64,000 nt of DNA, from NCBI RefSeq assembly GCF_028622835.1, contig NZ_CP117677.1, positions 1,846,820-1,910,819 on the forward strand, written 5' to 3'. The notes beneath the pieces are model-generated. The model ran no database searches. It was not told where the DNA came from and saw only the letters and a list, made by a program, of their open reading frames with translations. The stretch's first letter is position 1. Every line of letters begins with the position of its first letter. This document shows positions 52,796 through 63,998 of the stretch, piece by piece. Source of the DNA: Caloramator sp. mosi_1. GTDB taxonomy: Bacteria > Bacillota > Clostridia > Clostridiales > Caloramatoraceae. The position numbers and the translations under genes were made by a program.

Positions 52796-54272
52796 GGCTC
52801 TTTGTCAATAGTTGGGGCGGGCATTAGATTAGAATGCCTGTCCTTTCTTATTTGATAATGATTTTAGCAAGATAGATAGGATGAGGGAGTTTACCCTTAA
52901 AAAATTGCACGACAAAAAGACCAACGATAGTTGGATTTCCTAAAATACAATATTTAACAGATTATTTATTACAACAATGAAGAATTCTATTCCTGAATCT
53001 ATCAAAATTTCTATAGCCGAAGGCTATTCTTTTAATAACTTTGATTTTATTATTAAATCCTTCTATACAAGCATTTGTATAAGGAATATCAAAAGAATTA
53101 CAAATCTCATTAAAATATCTGATATAGGTATTTGCACATCTTTTCAATTCATTGATACCACTATTTTGTGCAAGTTTAATCCAATCTTTTAAGAGGACAC
53201 GAGCTTCGTTAGAAGAAGGTGAAGCATCAATAATACTCAATAACTTTTCCTTTAAAGTGTGGGCAATTGCTAATTCACTATTATAAGAAAACATAACTTG
53301 TAAAGCTAACTTTGAATCTGTATCAAGTAAGCCATATCTTTTTAAAATAAGCTTTTTACTTCTTTTAAAGTATTTTCTTAATTTAATTGATAGTTCTCTT
53401 TGGATACGTTTTCTTACCGCTTCTACTGCCCATATGACTTGTCTAATATAGTGAAATTTATCTATAACAATTACAGCATTTTTGAAATAAGTTTTAGCTA
53501 AATCAATATAGGGTTGCCACATATCACAAATAAAGTGTGTAACGCTATCGCGATTTTTAATTTTTCTAAAATAATCTATAAGAATATGCTCTTTTCTATC
53601 TTTAATAATGTCTAGTATTTTATGATTAACAGGATCGACTATTGCACAATGATATTTAGAACCACCAGAGTTACCTTTAAATTCATCTATAGATATTATT
53701 TTAGGTAAATTAGTAGGAGAAGAGTAAGATACATTATCAAAAATACGTTTTATAGTATCGATAGATAGATTAGTTTTTCTAGCAACTGATGTCATACTAT
53801 ATTCATTAGATAATTCATAAATTACAAACATAGCTAATCTATTAGTTATTCTATGATAACGAGGTAAAAATTCTATATGTTCATAAAATTTTTTGCCGCA
53901 GGCATTACAACGATATCTACGTTTTTTAAGAATGATAAAAGTATGTTTAAAGAATAAGGGTATGTCTTTAATACGCTGAATTCTATAATCGTGAACTCTT
54001 GTAACTTTGGAATTACAATTAGGGCAAGTACAAATTTTTTCTTAGTTTCTAAGTATATCTCAATGTACGTGTCATTATGAATAATCTTTTTATAATAACA
54101 TCTTTAAAACCTAATAAATTTTTGATAGAATTATTAGTGTGCACTTGATGGATGCCTCCTTTCAGGTAAGGTTTTTGTTTGGTTATTTTAATTTTACCAG
54201 GTGTCTAATCAGGTGCACATATTTTTTGTAAAAAATATGCTGGGTCTACGCCCCAACATTTATTATAGAACC
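52796..54272 (-). mobile_element. ISL3-family insertion sequence, copy 2
   Basis: Same element as copy 1, reversed, complete, about 1477 bp. The ends are GGCTCTTTGTCAATAG at 52796 and ...CAACATTTATTATAGAACC at 54272. The target duplication CAAGAAGA (52788-52795, 54273-54280) is perfect, showing a recent insertion. Confidence 0.93.
52962..54144 (-). CDS. ISL3-family transposase, copy 2
   Basis: This is the best preserved copy. From residue about 105 (NRLAMFVIYELSNEY) to the end (RNRILHCCNK) the frame is open, including RSKKLILKRYGLL where copies 1 and 3 are broken. The same two breaks as in the other copies lie in the N-terminal part (5-A run and 6-A run), so the zinc-finger region is out of frame as written. 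DDE residues as in copy 1. Confidence 0.88.
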
Positions 54273-54816
54273 CAAGAAGAAAAAGTACAATTACTACTAT
54301 TATAGATACTGTGACAATGTTCCCATATATAATACCAGGTTCTGTGTTAGGAATTACACTTTTACTTGCATTCAATAAAGGGGCTATCATTTTGAGTGGC
54401 ACAGCAACTATTATTATAATTGCTTTTGTAATAAGAAGACTGCCCTATACATTAAGGTCAAGTGCCGCTATACTGTATCAGATAAGTCCAAGTATAGAAG
54501 AGGCATCGATAAGTCTTGGTTGTTCTCCTGTTAAAACCTTTTTAAAGTTACAGCAAAAATGATGTTACCTGGGGTTCTTTCGGGAGCTATCTTGAGCTGG
54601 ATTACAGTAATTAATGAACTTAGTGCATCTGTTATTTTATATACTTCAAATACAAGAACGATGTCGGTAACAATATATACAGAAGTTGTAAGGGCAAGTT
54701 ACGGTACAGCAGCAGCACTTTCGACAATATTGACTGCAACAACCGTTGTTTCATTGATTATATTTTTTAAGCTAACTGGAAGCAAGAATATTACTGTATA
54801 GTTGGGAGGAAAAATT

Positions 54817-55634
54817 ATGAATTTTAGTGGCATTTTAGTTGTATCAGATATGGATGGAACGTTGATGGATTCAAACAAAAATATCTCAAAAAGAATATTG
54901 AAACACTACAATATTTTATTAATAATGGAGGATTATTTACAGTAGCTACTGGTAGAACAGAATTAAACATAAAACCTTTTTTAAAGGAGTTACCGATAAA
55001 TTGTCCTGCAATTTTATATAATGGTGCCGCAATTTATGATTTAAAAAAGAAAAATTTATAAGGTATTCCTATTTAGATAACAGTATTTTATCTTATTTAA
55101 TTAGAGATATTATAAGGGAGTACAATGAAATATGTATTCAAATTTTTACAGCAGGAAAGATGTATATTGTAACAGGAGATAAATATATTGATCCCTATGT
55201 TATTAACGAAAAACAGCCATATGAGTTAGCTGATGTTATGGAAATAGTTAATAAGAATTGGTTAAAAGTTATTTTTAATGGAGAAAATAAAATTCTTAAA
55301 TCAATATTACAAAAATTGAGAATTTAATCCCTAAAAACAAGTTGAATTATATGTTCTCAACAGACAGATATCTTGAAATTTTATCCTATGGTGTTTCTAA
55401 AGGTAGTGCTTTAAGAGAATTAGTTAAGTTATTAAATATTAAAGAAAATAAAGTTGTTGCAATTGGAGATTATTGTAATGATATAGAAATGATAAAAGTA
55501 GCATTTTTAGGTGTGGCAACTAAAAATGCACATAGTGAATTAAAAGAGCAGCCAGATGCATAACAGTTAGCAATGATGATAATGCAGTGGCAACTTTAAT
55601 AAATGAGATTATACCAGAGTTTATTAGTGTGTAA
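54817..55634 (+). CDS. HAD-superfamily (Cof-type) phosphatase (frameshifts)
   Basis: Motif I VSDMDGTLMDSNKNIS holds the nucleophile and acid aspartates; motif II is TVATGRTE; a Cof-type C2 cap follows; motif III lysine and motif IV AIGDYCNDIEMIKVA close the site. It removes phosphate from small sugar phosphates or similar. Position directly after the importer suggests it acts on the imported compound. Gaps near 54888, 55050, 55318 and 55558 break the frame. About 270 residues. Confidence 0.88.
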
Positions 55635-55745
55635 TAAAAAGTTTTTATAAACAGTTAAAAGTTTGTAAATCAGTAATGGCTATAGGGCTTATAAACTAAC
55701 TTTATAAAAAATTAAAACATAAAAGGTGTTTAGATTTAAAAGGTG

Positions 55746-55833
55746 CCCCTTTAAAGGATTTGAAAAAGGAATACATTATAAGCTTACACCTGTTTAAGCT
55801 ATATAATATATGCAGAAGAAATCCTTAAAGGGG
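55746..55833. repeat. Inverted repeat between the convergent HAD and response-regulator genes
   Basis: CCCCTTTAAAGGATTT (55746-55761) pairs with AAATCCTTAAAGGGG (55819-55833) with one bulged base. It lies where two convergent units end, so it may serve as terminator, though the loop is long (57 bases). Confidence 0.5.
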
Positions 55834-55871
55834 TTAATTTATATAGATTTTTTAACAGGCTCAATAAATTT

Positions 55872-56653
55872 TTATTTACTATGTAGCTTTTTATCTTCTT
55901 GTTTTATAAATTCCGTTGGAGAAATACTAAGGTACTTTTTAAATGTATTAAAAAAGTTTTTATAGTCCCCAAATCCAACTATATCTGAAACTTCATATAG
56001 TCTATATTTTCCTGATAATAATAAATCAATGGATTTTTTAATTCGGTATTGATTTAATATGTCCATAAATGTTTGTTGTGTTATGGATTTAAATTTTCTA
56101 CTTAAATAACTTGGGCTAATACCCAGCATATCAGATATACTTTCAAGAGATATCTTTTTATCATAGTTATTTTTTATGTATAATAAAGTTTGATTTACAT
56201 AATAATTATCTTTACTGTTGATTATATATGTATCTATATCAATGACGTTTTGATTGTTAGAAAGTATTTTATATTTTATATCTTTTTTAATTTCAACTTT
56301 GATTTTGTTTATTGTGCTTATTAATTCTTCTTCATCTATTGGTTTTAATAGATATTCATAAACTTTAAGAGAAATTGCTTGTCTTGCATATTCGAATTCA
56401 GAATAACTTGTTAATATTATACTATAAAAGAAAGTCTCTTCTATTGCTTTTTTAGCATTTCTATTCCATCCATAATAGGCATTTTTATATCAGTAATTAC
56501 TATATCAGGTTTTTGACTTCTTATTATGTTAAGTCCCTCTAATCCATTAGAAGCTGTTCCGACAATTGTACAGTCAATAGAAAGCCAGTCTACAGTTAAT
56601 AGTAGTCCATTTCTAATTATATCTTCATCTTCAACTATTATAACCTTAAACAT
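55872..56653 (-). CDS. Response regulator with AraC-type DNA-binding domain, YesN-like (frameshifts)
   Basis: The receiver domain MFKVIIVEDEDIIRNGLLL holds the acidic pocket, DIVITDIKMPIMDGIEM the phosphorylated Asp, and the C-terminal domain two AraC helix-turn-helices (MLGISPSYLSRKFKSIT and YEVSDIVGFGDYKNFFNTFKKY with SPTEF). Breaks near 56130 and 56440 separate the parts. The kinase gene ends one base before its start, so both come from one transcript. It most likely activates the importer genes facing it. Confidence 0.88.
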
Positions 56654-56654
56654 A

Positions 56655-58351
56655 CTAACACTCCTCTTCATAAGTTAAAGGTAAACTTATTGTAACCTTA
56701 GTTCCAACATTTTCAATGCTATCTATTTTAACACCATATTCAGCCCCATATAAGAGTTGAATTCTTCTATGTACGTTATAAATTCCTAAGTGATTGCCTT
56801 GACTTTGATTATTTTTTAATATCTCATTTAATTCAGATAGTCTGCTTTTACTTATACCAACTCCATTATCTTCAATGGTTATTATTAAATTATCAACTAC
56901 CTTTTTGATTGTGATTTTAACTAAAAGTACATTTTCTCCTTTATATCCGTGTTCAACACAATTTTCTATTATAGGTTGAAATATAAGCTTTGGCACTATG
57001 CAATTAATTATGTTATTTTCAACATCTATTGTATAATCAAATTTTTCTTTAAAACGAGATTTAATTATTTCTAAATAATTTTTTGTATAATTTAATTCGT
57101 TTGATAAATTAGTTTTTGATGAATTGATATCAATACTATATCTTAAAAGTCTTGATAAGTTTAAAATCATTTTTACAGCTTCTTGTGAATCTATTTTTAT
57201 CATATATTTTATTACTTCGAGGGTATTAAAAAGAAAATGAGGGTTAAATTGTGATTCTAATTGCTTTATTTCAGATATTATGCTATGTTTAGCTTCTTCT
57301 TTGTTAAGTTCGATTAAATTTTTTATATCATCAAGCATTTTGTTATATGCTTCTGATATTGTTTTAAACTCAATGTTTGTTTTTATGTCAAGTCTGGTTT
57401 CAAGATTACCATTTTGTACATTTTCCAGTGCCTTTAAAATTTTATCTAAATCTTTGGTTTTATTTTTAGAAACCTTTGATGAGGAATACATTAAAAAAAT
57501 TACCAGTATGATTATAAATACGATAAGAAGTATACCAATAATTTTAAAAACAGTTATCATATTAGCTAAAGAACTAACTGTATATACTGTAAATAAATTA
57601 TTATAAATATTACTTTGAGAAATATAATAATAACTTTTCAAATGCTTAGTAAAACCACTATTACTTTTTATATATTTTTCAAGCTTTCCTTGTTTTGTTA
57701 TTGGTAATGTATTTGTTGTAAAAAGAACATTACCGTATTGATCTGTTAGAGTGGTTATTAGAGAGTAATCGGATAAGAAGTGTTTCATAAGTGAGTCAGT
57801 ACATATATCAAAGGTTAAAAAGCCAATTTTTTGTTATTTTCTTTTATTACTGTTCCTATTGTTATTGTATTTTGAAAATTAATAGAATCATCGATGTTGC
57901 ATTCAATTAAAAAAATGTCTTCATTTGTTTCTAAACGTGATAAAATACCTAAGTTGTATATGCTTTTTCTATATAGGAGGGTATCTTACTTGTATTAGAT
58001 ATTATAATATTTTTATGTTCATCAAAAACATAAAAATATGTTTTTATACCAGTAGAGTTTATATATTTATATAACATTTGATAAGTTTCAACAGTGGGTT
58101 TTTTAGATTTTATGTCATTTAATAATAGAGGACTTTTAGAGGCTATGTTTAGGTATTGCTCATAACTTTTAAAAAAGTTATATAAATGATCTGAGACTAA
58201 TTTGTTTTCAGTTAGGTTATAAGTTGATGTATTACTGATGAATATTGAAATTGATATAAAGTATGTTAAAAAGTTAAAGCTATTATAGGTAGAATGGTAT
58301 ATAACATAAAAGTTTTTTTATGTCATATTTAAAACTGTTCTTATATTGCAA
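56655..58351 (-). CDS. Sensor histidine kinase, YesM-like (frameshifts)
   Basis: Two membrane helices (near residues 20 and 300, IIGILLIVFIIILVIFLMYSS) enclose an extracellular sensor of about 250 residues. A HAMP region follows, then the His_kinase domain SQFNPHFLFNTLEVIKYM with the phosphorylated histidine and the ATPase motifs ENCVEHGYKG and IEDNGVGISKSRL. This is the YesM group that senses extracellular sugars or peptides with YesN partners. TTG 58351 with GGGGGA upstream is the likely start. Gaps near 57830, 57975, 58275 and 58312 split the N-terminal half. Confidence 0.85.
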
Positions 58352-58464
58352 TTCTATCCCCCTTATTATTATAGCATTTTTAAAATGAAGGATATAATAT
58401 TTTACAATGTTAATTTAAGAAATAAATAAAGTGGTTTTAGAAGGAAGTAATAAATTTATATAGA

Positions 58465-60144
58465 ACTTGAATTCGGCAAGTAAATTTTAAAAAAGTTTCT
58501 ACTTGCCATTTTTGTTTTCTTTATGAATAAATTTACATTTATTATGATATTTTATACCGTTAGGTCTTTTTTGAGTATACTTAATAAACCCAAATAACAT
58601 TTGGATTTTTAAGGGAATTTATTGTTTTTATTTTACTATTAAGTATAAACTGTTATCATTTTTCTACTAAAAATATGTATTTGTTTTTGAATATGAGTAA
58701 TGATTTTTTCTAATAAGCAATTATTTGAAAAACTTAAATATCTATAATATTTGCTGCCGCAAACATTACCACAAACTCTATAAAATATTCTTCTTAATGT
58801 ACTAATTTCATGATGTTGTACTTCCTTAGGCATGATTGCTTGTTTAAACCAGTTATGAATGTTATATGCTATCATTTTTATTAAAAGGTACAATTCATTG
58901 CATTTATGATTTACTAAACTATTTTCGCTAAAGGCATAGCCTTCTTTTATTTCATCTATATTATTTTCAACATCACATCGTTGATTATAATCTTGAAATA
59001 TTTCTTCAGGTGTTAAATAATTTATATTTGTTACTATTGCTTGATATTTATATTTACATTCTTCGAACATTAACTGATTCATATTTTTTGGAATAATTTT
59101 TTCTCTTATAATCACAAATCTTCTTGCTCTTTGCCATTTAGGCAATGGAACTGTAATTTCTGTAACAGATAAAGTAGAACTTATATCGTGCCATATATAA
59201 TCCTTTGGATTATTATTTATAAAATCTATTATCATTTTAACAGTAGAATACATTTTACATTTAACAACATATTCTATTCCATTATCTTCAAAATATAAAA
59301 AGTTTTCTTCATCAAAAACCTCTATCAAGTCTAACTCTTTTAAGAATATATCTTGAAGGAAGCTGGTTTACACAACTCTTAAAGAAATCTAAAAATTTAT
59401 AATTACTATGGTGTCTACCATTTTCAAGAGTAATGTTAAGTAATTCATCAGTTCCTGAAATAAACCCAACTTTTTCTTTAAATGATGGTCTTCCATTGTA
59501 CCTTGGATTATATCCTATTCCTGATTTTTCTTGATTACCAAAGATAGTTATAACAGTATCATCAATATTAATACAAACCTCGCGTACATCTTCAGTTGAA
59601 GACTTTAAGTCAAGTATTTTTTATTTATAGTTCTTAATTCTTCTAAAGTTTCTGTTGGTAAAGCTTTTAAGAGATCTCTACATACTTTTTCACTGGGTAA
59701 TTTATCTACACCTTTAAACTTTTTATATCCTTCATCATTTCTTAATGTTTCAATGTGCATAAATCTTGAGAAACCAAGAATATTTGCATCAATCATGTAT
59801 TCTATAATTTCTGCAGTATTAAAAGTAGAATTAGCGGCCTTCTTATAGGTTACGCCTTTTTCTAAAATAGTTGGTAATCCTATTATTTGTTTAAAGGATT
59901 CCACATAAGAAAAAGTTGCTACAGAAGTAACTTTGGTATCATTAAATTTTGCTTTCATGTTCAAAAATCTAATTTTCTTCTTTAAATTTTTTGATTTTGT
60001 TGTAAACTATCCATAGAAATCACCCTTTTGTGTTTTAGTTTTGCAATTATATTTTAACACTTAAAAGGGATGATTTCTTTTAATTTTTTGAACAAAAATC
60101 CTTTAATTCCAATGTCTTTCGGCATTACTTGCCGAATACAAGTT
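58465..60144 (-). mobile_element. IS1380-family insertion sequence
   Basis: The element has inverted ends: AACTTGAATTCGGCAAGTAA at 58465-58484 and TTACTTGCCGAATACAAGTT at 60125-60144. A single transposase gene on the minus strand fills it. It abuts the truncated left side of ISL3 copy 3 at 60143. I did not find a target duplication. Confidence 0.8.
58639..59958 (-). CDS. IS1380-family transposase (frameshifts)
   Basis: The N-terminus MKAKFNDTKVTSVATFSYVE is followed by a helical DNA-binding part (SEKVCRDLLKALPTETLEEL). Then come the first catalytic block INIDDTVITIFGNQEKS, a GYNPRYNGRPSFKEKVGF region (typical of IS1380) and, near the end, YNQRCDVENNIDEIKEGYAF, with the glutamate of the DDE core. 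Breaks near 59605 and 59350 split it into three frames. About 440 residues when joined. Confidence 0.85.
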
Positions 60145-61537
60145 AAAATAACCAAACAAAAACCTTACCTGAAAGGAGGCATCCATCAAGTGCACACTAA
60201 TAATTCTATCAAAAATTTATTAGGTTTTAAAGATGTTATTATAAAAAGATTATTCATAATGACACGTACATTGAGATATACTTAGAAACTAAGAAAAAAT
60301 TTGTACTTGCCCTAATTGTAATTCCAAAGTTACAAGAGTTCACGATTATAGAATTCAGCGTATTAAAGACATACCCTTATTCTTTAAACATACTTTTATC
60401 ATTCTTAAAAAACGTAGATATCGTTGTAATGCCTGCGGCAAAAAATTTTATGAACATATAGAATTTTTACCTCGTTATCATAGAATAACTAATAGATTAG
60501 CTATGTTTGTAATTTATGAATTATCTAATGAATATAGTATGACATCAGTTGCTAGAAAAACTAATCTATCTATCGATACTATAAAACGTATTTTTGATAA
60601 TGTATCTTACTCTTCTCCTACTAATTTACCTAAAATAATATCTATAGATGAATTTAAAGGTAACTCTGGTGGTTCTAAATATCATTGTGCAATAGTCGAT
60701 CCTGTTAATCATAAAATACTAGACATTATTAAAGATAGAAAAGAGCATATTCTTATAGATTATTTTAGAAAAATTAAAAATCGCGATAGCGTTACACACT
60801 TTATTTGTGATATGTGGCAACCCTATATTGATTTAGCTAAAACTTATTTCAAAAATGCTGTAATTGTTATAGATAAATTTCACTATATTAGACAAGTCAT
60901 ATGGGCAGTAGAAGCGGTAAGAAAACGTATCCAAAGAGAACTATCAATTAAATTAAGAAAATACTTTAAAAGAAGTAAAAGCTTATTTTAAAAGATATGG
61001 CTTACTTGATACAGATTCAAAGTTAGCTTTACAAGTTATGTTTTCTTATAATAGTGAATTAGCAATTGCCCACACTTTAAAGGAAAAGTTATTGAGTATT
61101 ATTGATGCTTCACCTTCTTCTAACGAAGCTCGTGTCCTCTTAAAAGATTGGATTAAACTTGCACAAAATAGTGGTATCAATGAATTGAAAAGATGTGCAA
61201 ATACCTATATCAGATATTTTAATGAGATTTGTAATTCTTTTGATATTCCTTATACAAATGCTTGTATAGAAGGATTTAATAATAAAATCAAAGTTATTAA
61301 AAGAATAGCCTTCGGCTATAGAAATTTTGATAGATTCAGGAATAGAATTCTTCATTGTTGTAATAAATAATCTGTTAAATATTGTATTTTAGGAAATCCA
61401 ACTATCGTTGGTCTTTTTGTCGTGCAATTTTTTAAGGGTAAACTCCCCTCATCCTATCTATCTTGCTAAAATCATTATCAAATAAGAAAGGACAGGCATT
61501 CTAATCTAATGCCCGCCCCAACTATTGACAAAGAGCC
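60143..61537 (+). mobile_element. ISL3-family insertion sequence, copy 3, 5'-truncated
   Basis: Identical in the regions compared to copy 1 from TTAAAATAACCAAAC onward, but about 100 bases of the left end are missing and replaced by the IS1380 right end. The right end GACAAAGAGCC is intact at 61537 and touches the glyA terminator. Without its left repeat it cannot transpose. Confidence 0.88.
60190..61370 (+). CDS. ISL3-family transposase, copy 3 (frameshifts)
   Basis: Same protein as copies 1 and 2. The zinc-finger part is intact at the 6-A run near 60440, where copy 1 lacks one A. Two A-run gaps (near 60978 and 60992) lie between FKRSK and RYGLL, and the two N-terminal gaps are shared with the other copies. 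The DDE residues are present. It could only act in trans, since its own element lacks the left end. Confidence 0.85.
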
Positions 61538-61571
61538 AATAATTAATGGGCCTTAGAGCCCATTAATTATT
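61538..61571 (-). terminator. Terminator of glyA, next to the ISL3 end
   Basis: AATAATTAATGGGC (61538-61551) pairs perfectly with GCCCATTAATTATT (61558-61571); its inner arm overlaps the glyA stop. On the minus strand the stem is followed directly by the ISL3 end, so the usual T tail is missing there. Possibly the IS landed between stem and T run. Confidence 0.75.
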
Positions 61572-62803
61572 TTTGTGAATAAAGTGGAAACTTATCGCAA
61601 AGAGCTTTTACTCTTTCCTTTGCTGGTGTTATTCCCTTTTCTCTATTTTCTATAGTCCAAGCTATTATATCAGCAATTGCAATCATTTCCTCTTTTCCAA
61701 AACCTCTTGTTGTTACTGCTGGAGTACCAATTCTTATACCACTTGTAACCATAGGTCCTTGTGGATCAAAAGGTATGGTATTTTTATTTACTGTTATACC
61801 TACTTCATCAAGAAGGTGTTCAGCCTCTTTACCAGTTATATTTTTGTTTCTTAAATCAACAAGCATTAAATGATTATCTGTTCCACCAGAAACCAAATTA
61901 AATCCTCTATCCATTAATGCTTTAGCAAGGTGTTTAGCATTTTCAACAACCTTTTTTGATATTCTTTAAACTCATCGCTCATTGCTTCCTTAAAACATAC
62001 AGCCTTTGCTGCAATAACGTGTTCGAGTGGTCCTCCTTGAATTCCAGGAAATATTGTTTTGTCTATAATCTTTGCATATTCTTCTTTACAAAGTATAGCA
62101 CCACCTCTTGGGCCACGTAATGTCTTGTGGGTTGTTGTTGTAACAAAATCTGCATACTCTACAGGGTTTGGATGAAGTCCTGCTGCCACAAGTCCTGCAA
62201 TATGTGCCATATCCACCATCATATATGCACCAATCTCATCACATATCTCTCTTATCCTCTTAAAGTCAATTATCCTTGGATATGCACTAGCACCTGCTAC
62301 AACCATCTTTGGTTTTTCCTTATGTGCTATTTTTCTTAGTTCTTCATAGTCTATGTATCCATCTTCATTTACACCATAGGATATAAAATTAAATAACTTA
62401 CCCGAAAAATTTACAGAGCTACCGTGGGTCAAATGTCCACCGTGTGCTAAATTCATACCTAATACTTTGTCTCCTACTTCAAGCACAGATAGATAAACCG
62501 CCATATTTGCTTGTGAGCCTGAGTGTGGCTGAACATTTGCGTGTTCTGCACCAAATAATTTTTTCAATCTTTCTCTTGCTAAATCTTCAACCACATCAAC
62601 ATATTCACATCCACCATAGTACCTTTTTCCAGGGTAACCTTCAGCATATTTATTAGTAAGCTGAGAACCTTGTGCCTCCATAACAGCCTTACTTGTAAAA
62701 TTTTCTGATGCTATAAGTTCAATTTTATTTTGCTGCCTTTCCATTTCCTTTAAAATAGCCTCATATATCTCAGGGTCTACTTTTTAACTTGTTCTAAACT
62801 CAT
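61567..62803 (-). CDS. glyA: Serine hydroxymethyltransferase (frameshifts)
   Basis: It interconverts serine and glycine with tetrahydrofolate in the cytoplasm, using PLP. Motifs: [51 protein letters not shown], the PLP lysine in [15 protein letters not shown] and [14 protein letters not shown]. Breaks near 61955 and 62785 are single bases; restored length about 411. ATG 62803 has AAAGGAGAG upstream. A housekeeping gene, so the breaks are read as sequence error. Confidence 0.94.
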
Positions 62804-62908
62804 TATACCCTCTCCTTTAAAATATCTTCTATAATAAATTATAGAATTATTAGACTATTTTTACAAGAATGAATTAAATCTAATATACTATTTACCTTAA
62901 TCTGTAAT

Positions 62909-63171
62909 TTATTTTATAAATTTAACAATTGTATCTATAAGGTCCTCTCTTCCTGTTCTGAAACACTATCTTCTGAAGCCTTTAAAATACAAGACTTTGA
63001 GTAGTTTTCCAAAACAAGTGCACCTACTTTACTTATAGCTGCTCTAACTGCCGCAACCTGTACTAAAATATCTCTGCAGTCAGCATTGTTTTCTATCATC
63101 TTTTCAATTCCTTTTACTTGACCTTCAATTCTCCTTAGTCTTTTTACTAAATCTTCCTTTGTACAATTCAT
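62909..63171 (-). CDS. CsoR/FrmR-family metal- or aldehyde-sensing regulator (frameshift)
   Basis: The helical-bundle protein reads LVKRLRRIEGQVKGIEKMIE, then NNADCRDILVQVAAVRAAIS and VLENYSKSCI. The cysteines at about 36 and 65, with His replaced by Asn, leave a C-N-C pattern different from the copper-type C-H-C, so the ligand is unclear. A single-base gap near 62948 cuts the last residues (DLIDTIVKFIK). It overlaps tcdA by 47 bases, so the two are translated together. Confidence 0.85.
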
Positions 63172-63930
63172 TTTTTACCCCCTTAATAATATCTTTTATT
63201 ACCTCACCTGCAATTATAAGTCCAACAACCGATGGAACAAAGGATATGCTACCAGGTATTTGTCTTCTTGCACTGCAAGTCCTTTGAGCCGTTGGAGGAC
63301 ATATACAGTTTGTTTTACAAGAATGTTCACTGTTATTATTTATTTTTATAGGAGCTTCCTTTGAATAAACAACCTTTAAATCCTTAACCCCTCGCTTTTT
63401 TAGTTCAGTACGCATAACCTTTGCAAGAGGACAAACAGAAGTTTTGTATATATCTGCTACTTCAAATTTAGTTGGATCTAATTTGTTTCCCGCCCCCATA
63501 CTACTAATAATTGGTATATTTTTTCTTTGCACCTTACAACCAAATCAATTTTAGATGATACAGTATCTATAGCATCTATTACATAATCATAATCATCTTT
63601 CAAGAGCTCTTCTGCTGTATCTTTATTATAAAACATTTTATATGTAATTACTTCACACTTTGGATTTATATCCTTAATTCTTTCTGCCATAACCTCAACC
63701 TTTGGTTTTCCAACTGTTTTAGTTGTTGCGTGTATTTGTCTATTAATATTAGTTAAACACACATCATCATCATCTACTAAAACTAAACAGCCTATTCCAC
63801 TTCTTGCAAGTGCTTCAACTGCAAAGGAACCTACCCCTCCTACTCCAAACACCGCAACCTTACTGTTTCTCAGCATTTCTAAGGCTTCCTGTCCAATTAA
63901 AAGTTCTGTTCTTGAAAATGGTCCTAACAT
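63125..63930 (-). CDS. tcdA: tRNA threonylcarbamoyladenosine dehydratase (ThiF/MoeB family)
   Basis: It cyclises t6A to ct6A in tRNA using ATP. The E1-like fold is clear: ELLIGQEALEMLRNSKVAVF, GVGGVGSFAVEALARSG (nucleotide loop), LVDDDDVCLTNINRQIHAT, DYVIDAIDTVSSKIDLV, and the C-terminal FVPSVVGLIIAGEVIKDII. One gap near 63533 breaks it. Cys-rich CICPPTAQRTCSARR may be the usual metal-binding loop. ATG 63930 has AAGGAGG. The preceding frame's stop overlaps this RBS. Confidence 0.9.
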
Positions 63931-63941
63931 TTTTTACCTCC

Positions 63942-63998
63942 TTAGACGTAAGAAAAACCCACCGTATCGGTTGATGGACAGATTGAACCTGCTCTCAG
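63942..63998 (-). CDS. C-terminal end of an unknown upstream gene (partial)
   Basis: Nineteen codons enter from the right edge and end LRAGSICPSTDTVGFSYV and stop. The stop overlaps the RBS of tcdA, a typical operon junction. The tail is too short to name. Confidence 0.3.
   Translation of the reverse strand: MRAGSICPSTDTVGFSYV

Larger units (their letters stand above)
51667..54801 (+). pseudogene. ABC importer permease (two fused membrane units) split by an ISL3 copy
   Basis: The gene codes an FbpB/AfuB-type double permease: about 12 helices and two EAA loops (EAAESLGTKPSRKLVFVI near residue 175, and EASISLGCSPVKTFLK near the end). The insertion sequence copy 2 sits in it after codons for AYISTRR; the sequence resumes KSTITTIIDTVTMFPYIIPG at 54281. 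Removing the IS and one copy of the 8-bp duplication CAAGAAGA rejoins the frame exactly. There are also single-base gaps near 51703, 52177 and 54555. With the insertion in place no full permease can be made, so the importer should be dead in this strain. Confidence 0.88.
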
